In this document: positions 14,428 through 19,974 of the stretch, in pieces
Position numbering within the stretch: the first letter of the stretch is position 1
Layout: every line of letters begins with the position of its first letter
DNA from: Flavobacteriales bacterium UBA5939
Lineage (GTDB): Bacteria; Bacteroidota; Bacteroidia; Flavobacteriales; Schleiferiaceae
Direction: 5' to 3'
Assembly: GCA_002430755.1 (NCBI GenBank)
Contig: DJCX01000149.1
Coordinates: forward strand, 1,481-21,454
DNA: 19,974 nucleotides
Notes under the pieces: model-generated
The model's input: the letters and a program-made list of their open reading frames with translations, nothing else
What the model was told of the DNA's origin: nothing
Databases searched by the model: none
Translations under genes and position numbers: made by a program

Positions 14428-14459
14428 TTAGTTTTTTCCGTTTTAGCCGAGTATCTTTG
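14428..14459 (+). promoter_or_regulatory. Promoter of the TerB/J-domain gene
   Basis: TATCTTTG (14452-14459) is an exact TAnnTTTG match with TTAG (14428-14431) 20 nt upstream. Eight nt separate it from the ATG at 14468, so the leader would be only a few bases long. Confidence 0.6.
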
Positions 14460-14467
14460 GACTCGGA

Positions 14468-15208
14468 ATGAAACGACTTTTTCAAATTTTTGGGGGCGGT
14501 TTAGGCTGGTCTTTAGGAGGTCCTATTGGCGCTATACTTGGAGTGGCCTTTGCGAATCGTATTCACGATTTGGTAGAAGGTGAAAAGTCTAGCAGTAGCT
14601 ATACACGCACCCAACAAGCCTCTCCAAGCGACTTTCATATCGCCTTATTGGTTCTTGCTGCACGTGTCATTAAAGCGGACGGTAAGGTAGCCCAGAAAGA
14701 GTTGGATTTTGTTCGGGCACAATTTGTAAGCATGTTCGGAAAGGAACGTGCCAACGAGAGCTTTGCTGTTTTTAGAAAAATAGTCGATCAACAGATTCCG
14801 CTGACCAAAGTGTGTAATCAGATCAATGGCTTTACGAATCACAGTACCCGTCTTCAGTTGATTCACTTCTTGTTTAAATTGGGATTGGCAGACGGTCACT
14901 TGCATCAGAACGAGGTAGAGGAGATTCGTCGCATCGCGCGCAATCTTCGCATTAATCCGTACGACTTCGAATCGATCAAAGCGATGTTCTCTAAGGAATC
15001 GGACACGGGATGGGCATACAAAGTTTTGGAAGTGAGTGAAAACGCATCCGAAGCAGAAGTAAAAAAGGCGTACCGTAAAATGGCCTTGAAATATCATCCG
15101 GATCGTACCATTGATGCAGGCGCCGAGGCGCAGGCTGCGGCCAAAGAAACCTTCTTGAACGTGCAGAAGGCCTACGAGCACATTCAGAAATCAAAAGGCT
15201 GGAGCTAA
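14468..15208 (+). CDS. TerB-domain and C-terminal J-domain co-chaperone (DjlA-like)
   Basis: A 246-residue protein with the DjlA-type order. A short glycine-rich hydrophobic N-terminus (FGGGLGWSLGGPIGAILGVAFA, about 8-29) may insert in or touch the membrane. A TerB-like helical domain (about 55-165) has the paired acidic motifs KADGKVAQKELDFV and LADGHLHQNEVEEI. A J domain (about 180-244) has the HPD triad at 210-212, which in the family stimulates DnaK ATPase. The role as a membrane-associated DnaK partner is inferred from the domains. Its stop codon overlaps the next ATG by one base (TAATG), so it is coupled to the polyprenyl synthase gene. Confidence 0.88.
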   Translation: MKRLFQIFGGGLGWSLGGPIGAILGVAFANRIHDLVEGEKSSSSYTRTQQASPSDFHIALLVLAARVIKADGKVAQKELDFVRAQFVSMFGKERANESFAVFRKIVDQQIPLTKVCNQINGFTNHSTRLQLIHFLFKLGLADGHLHQNEVEEIRRIARNLRINPYDFESIKAMFSKESDTGWAYKVLEVSENASEAEVKKAYRKMALKYHPDRTIDAGAEAQAAAKETFLNVQKAYEHIQKSKGWS

Positions 15209-16182
15209 TGTCAAAGTTAAATTCTATTAAAGCACCTATCGCTGAGGAGATGAAGGAGTTTGATGTGCGTTTTAAGGCACATTTAAAGTCAAACACTCCT
15301 TTGGTCGATCGCGTCATGAATTACATGGTCAAGCGCAAGGGAAAGCAACTTCGTCCGATCCTCGTCCTATTGACGGCAAAAATGTTGGGCAAAGTGAACG
15401 ACAGCACCTACGTTGGTGCCTCTTTGATAGAGCTCATGCACACAGCAACCCTTGTCCATGACGATGTAGTAGACGACGCGGACATGCGGAGAGGTTTCTT
15501 TTCGATCAATGCGCTCTGGAAAAATAAAGTGGCAGTACTCATTGGAGATTACCTTTTGTCTAAGGTGCTTTTACTTGCGGTAGACAGAAAGCAATATGAA
15601 CTTCTCGGTACCGTAAGCACTGCAGTGAAGAGCATGAGTGAAGGAGAACTCCTGCAGATTGAGAAAGCAAGAAAATTGGACATTACAGAGGAGGTCTACT
15701 ATGAAGTTATCCAGCAAAAGACAGCCATACTGCTAGAAACGTGTTGTGTCGTTGGAGCACAAAGTGCAGAGGCATCATCTGAGGTTCAAGAGCAGATGCG
15801 CATGTTCGGTCGCGAGCTTGGATTAGCATTCCAGATCAAAGACGATTTATTTGATTTCGAAAAGGTCAATTTGACGGGTAAACCTTCCGGAATTGACATC
15901 AAGGAACAGAAAATGACACTGCCGCTTATCAATGCCCTTCAAAACACGACAGCATCCAAGCGCAAGCAAATCATACGCACCATCAAGAAAGACCATAACA
16001 GGCCTAAAAAGGTGGCTGAAGTGGTAGACTTCGTTCGAAATTCTGGAGGTCTAGATTATGCTCGTTCGAAAATGGAAGGGCATTTGCAGAAAGCTGCGGA
16101 TATTCTTTCTAATTTCCCTGAGAGTGCAGAGCGTACTGCTTTAGAGGAGGTTATTGCTTACACAGGCGCTCGTAAGAAGTAA
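15208..16182 (+). CDS. Polyprenyl diphosphate synthase (trans, long-chain)
   Basis: Builds an all-trans isoprenoid chain from IPP and an allylic diphosphate; 324 residues. Both Asp-rich motifs are intact: the first is DDVVD (85-89, within LVHDDVVDDADMRRG) and the second is DDLFD (212-216, within AFQIKDDLFDFEK). KGKQLRP (about 44-50) is the IPP-binding segment. It resembles the octaprenyl/solanesyl (IspB-like) branch, and a side chain for menaquinone is the most likely product in this group, but chain length cannot be set by eye. The ATG shares a base with the preceding stop codon. The MscS gene follows after 18 nt. Confidence 0.94.
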   Translation: MSKLNSIKAPIAEEMKEFDVRFKAHLKSNTPLVDRVMNYMVKRKGKQLRPILVLLTAKMLGKVNDSTYVGASLIELMHTATLVHDDVVDDADMRRGFFSINALWKNKVAVLIGDYLLSKVLLLAVDRKQYELLGTVSTAVKSMSEGELLQIEKARKLDITEEVYYEVIQQKTAILLETCCVVGAQSAEASSEVQEQMRMFGRELGLAFQIKDDLFDFEKVNLTGKPSGIDIKEQKMTLPLINALQNTTASKRKQIIRTIKKDHNRPKKVAEVVDFVRNSGGLDYARSKMEGHLQKAADILSNFPESAERTALEEVIAYTGARKK

Positions 16183-16200
16183 ACCAAAACCGGTTACATC

Positions 16201-17016
16201 ATGGAAGAAATTATTGGAGTCTCAATGGAGACCATCACAGAAAACGCCCTAGTGTGGGTTAAGCAAGGAATCATTGCATTGCTCATCCTTTGGATTGGTA
16301 TGCGTATCGTACGCGTTATTCTCAAAGGGTTTAAGAAAGCGATGAGCCTTCGAAATATGGACGCGAGTTTGACGACCTTTTTGGAGTCGCTCATGAAAAT
16401 CACCTTGCAGGCATTTGTCATTATTGCTACCATCAATCAATTGGGAGTCGCGACTACAAGTATTGTTGCAGTGCTGGGTGCTGCTGGCTTAGCAGTAGGT
16501 ATGGCACTTAGTGGTACGCTTCAAAACTTTGCAGGCGGCGCCATGATATTGATGTTTAAGCCATTCAAAGTAGGCGATTTTATTGAGGCCCAGGGCCACT
16601 CGGGTACGGTGAAGTCCATTCAAATTTTCGTCACCACCCTTACCACACCGGACAACAAGCTCATTATTTTACCCAATGGAGCATTGAGCAACGGCTCTTT
16701 GGTGAATTATAGTGCTCAGGAATTTAGGCGATTGGAATGGACCTTCGGAATTGGTTATGATGCCGATTTAGATAAGGCAAAGTCCATTCTTCACACCTTA
16801 ATTGATGGTGAGACAAGGATTATTAAAGACAAACCTATCCTAGTCGAGTTAAGTGCTATGGCAGACTCTTCTGTCAACATCATAACTCGCGCTTGGGTGA
16901 AGTCGGAAGATTATTGGGATGTACACTACGCAATGAATGATGCGGTATATAAATCGTTCAATGCGGAGGGCATCTCTATTCCATATCCACAAATGGATGT
17001 ACATTTGCATAAATAA
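16201..17016 (+). CDS. Small-conductance mechanosensitive channel (MscS family)
   Basis: Inner-membrane tension-gated channel, 271 residues, near E. coli MscS in size. Three membrane helices are visible: about 17-42, 60-82 and 86-118. The pore-lining TM3 is AAGLAVGMALSGTLQNFAGGAMILMFKPF, with the Gly/Ala-rich packing pattern of MscS. The beta domain starts at KVGDFIEAQGHSGTVKSI and continues with IILPNGALSNGSLVNYS. It ends in a short alpha/beta C-terminus (PYPQMDVHLHK). The role is release of solutes on osmotic downshock. It is probably co-transcribed with the polyprenyl synthase gene and closed by a terminator. Confidence 0.95.
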   Translation: MEEIIGVSMETITENALVWVKQGIIALLILWIGMRIVRVILKGFKKAMSLRNMDASLTTFLESLMKITLQAFVIIATINQLGVATTSIVAVLGAAGLAVGMALSGTLQNFAGGAMILMFKPFKVGDFIEAQGHSGTVKSIQIFVTTLTTPDNKLIILPNGALSNGSLVNYSAQEFRRLEWTFGIGYDADLDKAKSILHTLIDGETRIIKDKPILVELSAMADSSVNIITRAWVKSEDYWDVHYAMNDAVYKSFNAEGISIPYPQMDVHLHK

Positions 17017-17040
17017 TTAAGTTCAACTCAGCTTGCTTAG

Positions 17041-17065
17041 AGCCGCCCTTAGGGGTGGCTTTTTT
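17041..17065 (+). terminator. Rho-independent terminator after the mscS-family gene
   Basis: Stem AGCCGCCC (17041-17048) with GGGGTGGCT (17052-17060), one G-T pair and a TTAG loop, followed by six T (17060-17065). It begins 24 nt after the MscS stop codon and 49 nt before the dnaG start. Confidence 0.9.
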
Positions 17066-17089
17066 ATTTAGAAAAAGTATCTTGCATCC

Positions 17090-19012
17090 ATGGCCCGGAT
17101 TCCACAAGAAATCATCGAACAGATCTTTACCACCGCTCGCATTGAGGAGGTGATAGGGGAATTCGTTCAGTTGAAAAAATCGGGCAGCAATCTCAAGGGT
17201 TTATCGCCTTTTAACAACGAAAAGACGCCGTCTTTCATGGTGAGCCCGGCGAAGCAGATCTTTAAATGTTTCTCTTCGGGCAAAGGTGGTAACGCGGTTA
17301 CCTTCTTGATGGAGCTCGAACAGATGAGTTATCCTGAAGCATTGCGTTGGCTTGCTAAGAAGTACAATATCGAGATTCCAGAGGCACGTCCGCAGACGGC
17401 TGAGGAGATTGAAGCAGGTAATATGCGCGAGGCAGTGTACCTGATTACCGATGTGGCTGCCAAGTTTTTTAAGGAGCAAATGCTTGAAACGGACGAAGGA
17501 AAAGCCATTGGCCTGAGCTACTTTAAAGAACGTGGATTCAATGACGAGACCATCAATAAATTCCACCTTGGCTACAGCCCTGAAGCGTCAACCGCATTTG
17601 CAGATTATGCAATAGCTAATCAGTACAGTGAAAATGCATTGCAAGAGAGTGGCATTTCGATGAAAAATGAACGCGGCTGGTACGATAGATTTCGTGGTCG
17701 TGTTATGTTCCCAATACACAGTGTCAGCGGTCGAGTTTTAGGATTCGGTGGGCGTATTTTGAGCAATAGTGCCAAGGCAGCTAAATACCTGAACAGTCCA
17801 GAAAATCCCATCTACCACAAGAGCAAGGTGCTCTACGGGTTGTACCAAGCCAAGCAAGAAATTGTGAAGCGCAACGAGGCCTTTTTGGTGGAAGGATACA
17901 CAGATGTGTTGAGTTTTTATCAGAACGGTGTCCGTAATGTGGTCAGTTCATCTGGTACGGCATTGACCGAAGGGCAAATAGGAATGTTGAAGCGCTACAC
18001 GCCAAATATTACCTTGCTTTTCGATGGAGATGCGGCAGGGTTGCGCGCCAGCTTTCGTGGGCTAGACATGATGCTCGAACAAGGCGTAAATGTTCGCGTA
18101 GTGAGCTTCCCTGAGGGTGAAGATCCAGACAGCTTTGCCAAGCAGCGCACCAACGAGGAGCTGGAGGCATTCTTAAAGGACAGCAAGAAGGACTTTATCA
18201 GTTTCAAGACCTCGGTTTTGAAGGAGGACGTAGCCGGTGATCCATTGAAGTTTGCTGAGATGGTTCGCGATGTGGTAAGCAGTATTTCGAAGGTACCAGA
18301 CCAGATAGGACGACAAGTATTCATCAAAGAGGCCGCTTCCATTCTTGAAATAGATCCAACCGCCCTTTATGAAGAGCTGGGCAGATTACAAGGCATTCAG
18401 CAGCGACAGCAAAAGAAAAGACAAGCATCAGCGCCGCCGATGGAGGTGGTTCAACCTCGTGAGGCTGGAATGGTAAGGATTCACGGTTTCGAGCAAGAGG
18501 AGCGCATTATCCATCTTCTGGTGGCCAAGGGTACTGAAGCGATGCTAGATGCAGATCTGGATGAGGAGGAAGTAATACCGGTCTCTATCGCCACTTGGAT
18601 TGTAGATGAAATCGAGGAGGATCAAATAGAATTTGCAACACCTATATTTTCAAAAATGTACAACATGCTCGCCGATGAGGTTGAAAAGGAGCATGTTCCC
18701 AATACAGACTGGTGGGTGCGCAGGGAAGATCCTGAGATCATCAAGGTGGTTACAGAAGCGTTGACGGAGAAGTATACGTTGGCGAATTGGAAGTCAAAGG
18801 AGATTTACCTTCCCGACGAAAAGAACACCATTTTCCCTTTGGTCAATGAAACGACGCTGCGCTTGAAATATGTTCACGTGGAGCGGAAGTTGAACGCATT
18901 GAAAGAGTACCTGAGCATGGAAAATGCCGATTACAACTACTACATGGTACAATTCCAGAAATGGAACAATGCGCGTCAGCACATCAATGAGAAACTAAAC
19001 CGCGTAGTTTAG
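17090..19012 (+). CDS. dnaG: DNA primase with degenerate zinc-binding site
   Basis: Synthesises RNA primers for replication; 640 residues. The N-terminal CHC2-type domain (about 1-100) keeps its fold signatures (EKTPSF, KGGNAV), but the zinc ligands are mostly gone. The Cys-His-Cys-Cys positions are Ser39, Asn42, Cys60 and Ser63, read directly from the codons TCG, AAC, TGT and TCG. The catalytic core is intact: DRFRGRVMFPI (about 199-209), the TOPRIM motifs EGYTDV (Glu268) and DGDAAG (Asp312, Asp314), and EDPDSF. The C-terminal helicase-binding region (about 460-640) is divergent, as is usual. The ATG follows a TATCTTG sequence by 5 nt, a possible -7 element. The 3' end overlaps the convergent NadR-like gene by 18 nt. 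From memory, flavobacterial primases often share this ligand loss. Confidence 0.95.
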   Translation: MARIPQEIIEQIFTTARIEEVIGEFVQLKKSGSNLKGLSPFNNEKTPSFMVSPAKQIFKCFSSGKGGNAVTFLMELEQMSYPEALRWLAKKYNIEIPEARPQTAEEIEAGNMREAVYLITDVAAKFFKEQMLETDEGKAIGLSYFKERGFNDETINKFHLGYSPEASTAFADYAIANQYSENALQESGISMKNERGWYDRFRGRVMFPIHSVSGRVLGFGGRILSNSAKAAKYLNSPENPIYHKSKVLYGLYQAKQEIVKRNEAFLVEGYTDVLSFYQNGVRNVVSSSGTALTEGQIGMLKRYTPNITLLFDGDAAGLRASFRGLDMMLEQGVNVRVVSFPEGEDPDSFAKQRTNEELEAFLKDSKKDFISFKTSVLKEDVAGDPLKFAEMVRDVVSSISKVPDQIGRQVFIKEAASILEIDPTALYEELGRLQGIQQRQQKKRQASAPPMEVVQPREAGMVRIHGFEQEERIIHLLVAKGTEAMLDADLDEEEVIPVSIATWIVDEIEEDQIEFATPIFSKMYNMLADEVEKEHVPNTDWWVRREDPEIIKVVTEALTEKYTLANWKSKEIYLPDEKNTIFPLVNETTLRLKYVHVERKLNALKEYLSMENADYNYYMVQFQKWNNARQHINEKLNRVV

Positions 19013-19525
19013 TAATTCTTCAATAGTTTTTTGGGCGTATGCAAGCCTCCCTTCTAATGTTGGTTGGTCGAGATGAACGACCGTGTTCGGCAAACGATTG
19101 AGCACGTTGAGGTACTCCCTGTGTAAAGACGTTCTGCGCTGTGCATCTATGCGCAATCGATCCTCGCCTGCAGGAACGTTTGGATAGCATAAGAAATAAA
19201 TCACATCTTCAGGAACCTTCAACAGTTCTGGGTCAATTTCACCGTATTTATCAGCTTTCCAGATGTGAAGGGTAATGCCGTCGGTATCGAATATTCGGTG
19301 TCCTAAGTTGTCAAAGTATCCGTGTGATTTTTGGGTCTGTAGTTGGCCTTGTTCGATACGATTGTAGTCGGCTCGAGGCATCGGGTCTAAAGGGGTATCT
19401 GGTGCGATTTCCTCTAGGTATTCCCTTGCATACTCTTTGGTATAAACAAACGAGAACTGTTGAGCCAGCGCTTTGGTAAGCGTGCTTTTGTAGGTGCTCT
19501 CGGTTCCAGTTACTACTATTCTCAC
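18995..19525 (-). CDS. NadR-like AAA ATPase/kinase (AAA_28 type)
   Basis: A 176-residue P-loop protein resembling the C-terminal ribosylnicotinamide-kinase half of NadR and the AAA_28 family. The P-loop is GTESTYKST (residues 7-15): Lys13 and Ser14 are kept, but Tyr12 replaces the glycine usually found before the Lys. Other family signatures are TKEYAREYLE (about 29-38), the FDTDGITLHIW segment (a Walker B-like Asp pair, about 79-89), a long DRLRIDAQRR helix and a C-terminal helix. Nicotinamide riboside phosphorylation is one possibility; no NMN adenylyltransferase domain is present. The start is GTG, which overlaps the GNAT stop codon as GTGA, so the pair is coupled. The 3' end runs 18 nt into the end of dnaG on the opposite strand. 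Confidence 0.85.
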   Translation of the reverse strand: MRIVVTGTESTYKSTLTKALAQQFSFVYTKEYAREYLEEIAPDTPLDPMPRADYNRIEQGQLQTQKSHGYFDNLGHRIFDTDGITLHIWKADKYGEIDPELLKVPEDVIYFLCYPNVPAGEDRLRIDAQRRTSLHREYLNVLNRLPNTVVHLDQPTLEGRLAYAQKTIEELLNYAV

Positions 19526-19974
19526 AACAACTCCAATTTATACATGTGTAGCATCTGTCCTTTCCAGCTGTCGAGGTCTTTTTCAGCAATATTGTAGTCC
19601 TGTGAGAATTCTTCAATCGGTACGCTTTCGTAGCGCTGCATGCCCACCTTCTCTAGTACCTTCCAACTACCAATATTTTCGGACAGTGCACGTCCGATCA
19701 GATCACTAAGCCCAAGTGCTTTGGCTTTTTCAACGGTAGCTACGGCGCATTCTGTGGCGATGCCTTGGCCCCAGGCTGCCTCGAAAAAACGGAAACCAAG
19801 ATCGATGCCCCACGGGTTGTTTTTAAGTCCACACCAACCAATCGGTCGGTCTGTTGATTTATCAATGACCATCCAGCGTCCGTATCCGTCGCGCTGGTAG
19901 TTTGGATAGCTTTTTATCAGGTTTAAGGCACTCTGTGTTGAGGTGAATCCAGCATCACCCGTGTACCGCACGAC
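19522..19974 (-). CDS. GNAT family N-acetyltransferase (RimJ/RimL type), 5' end missing
   Basis: Acetyl-CoA-dependent acetyltransferase; about 150 C-terminal residues are visible. The frame stays open to the window edge. The family normally has about 25-30 more residues before the RYTGD segment, so the GTG at 19971 is probably not the true start. The acetyl-CoA loop is WGQGIAT, preceded by the GFRFFEAAW strand and followed by an ATVEKAKALGL helix. NIGSWKVLEKVGM is the usual RimJ/RimL motif in which the Asn and the Gly-Met end are conserved. Substrate (protein N-terminus, small amine or other) cannot be predicted. It is translationally coupled to the NadR-like gene. Confidence 0.88.
   Translation of the reverse strand, partial: VVRYTGDAGFTSTQSALNLIKSYPNYQRDGYGRWMVIDKSTDRPIGWCGLKNNPWGIDLGFRFFEAAWGQGIATECAVATVEKAKALGLSDLIGRALSENIGSWKVLEKVGMQRYESVPIEEFSQDYNIAEKDLDSWKGQMLHMYKLELL

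Noticed and set aside
14645..15181. 178-codon minus-strand frame opposite the TerB/J-domain gene
   Set aside because: The plus-strand protein has intact TerB motifs and an HPD triad; the antisense frame has none.
17267..17269. Single remaining Cys60 of the primase as evidence of a sequencing error nearby
   Set aside because: All neighbouring codons keep frame and family residues, and the three substitutions are at separate codons, so an error is an unlikely explanation.

Overview
The window is chromosomal housekeeping DNA from a member of the Bacteroidota, most likely the class Flavobacteriia. Three things point there. Several starts are preceded by the Bacteroidota sigma factor -7 element TAnnTTTG instead of a Shine-Dalgarno sequence. 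The protein set fits: a SMUG2-type DUF4918 glycosylase, a eukaryote-like dimeric glycyl-tRNA synthetase, a DUF3109 protein, a TerB plus J-domain protein and a eukaryote-like NrdA/NrdB pair. The primase zinc site is degenerate in a way I recall from flavobacterial primases. A Cryomorphaceae/Schleiferiaceae-like source is possible but cannot be proven from the window. I see no phage, insertion sequence, CRISPR array, rRNA or toxin-antitoxin locus.

Layout. Positions 1-1341 hold the 3' four-fifths of groEL, closed by a terminator. Positions 1391-4235 hold a leftward operon, prs - rplY - pth - uracil-DNA glycosylase, with tight spacing and a 4-nt overlap at its end. A tRNA-Leu(CAA) gene with its own promoter and a strong terminator lies at 4408-4489. 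It is followed by an AT-rich islet with a small secreted protein of unknown function. Rightward from 5243 are a dCMP deaminase and an S41 C-terminal processing peptidase that overlap by 4 nt, ending at a bidirectional hairpin. Leftward from 9642 to 7201 are a MarC-family membrane protein, glycyl-tRNA synthetase and a small Ala/Glu-rich lipoprotein. Divergent from MarC is a cysteine-rich DUF3109 protein, then nrdB-nrdA, a 46-residue membrane peptide, a TerB/J-domain protein, a polyprenyl diphosphate synthase and an MscS channel, then dnaG. At the right edge a leftward pair (GNAT acetyltransferase, NadR-like ATPase) converges on dnaG and overlaps it by 18 nt.

Functionally, much of the window concerns nucleotide supply and DNA or RNA upkeep: PRPP synthesis, dCMP deamination towards dTTP, ribonucleotide reduction, uracil excision and priming of replication. 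Translation (L25, peptidyl-tRNA hydrolase, tRNA-Leu, GlyRS) and protein quality control (GroEL, CtpA, J-domain protein) make up most of the rest. Individual pairs look translationally coupled, but I see no single dedicated novel system.

The most interesting points are: loss of three of four zinc ligands in the primase; -7 elements placed exactly 4 nt before the start codon of three genes, which predicts leaderless mRNAs; a tyrosine in place of the Walker A glycine in the NadR-like ATPase; a low-complexity lipoprotein ending in a His-rich tail; and an unexplained 267-bp stretch upstream of nrdB.
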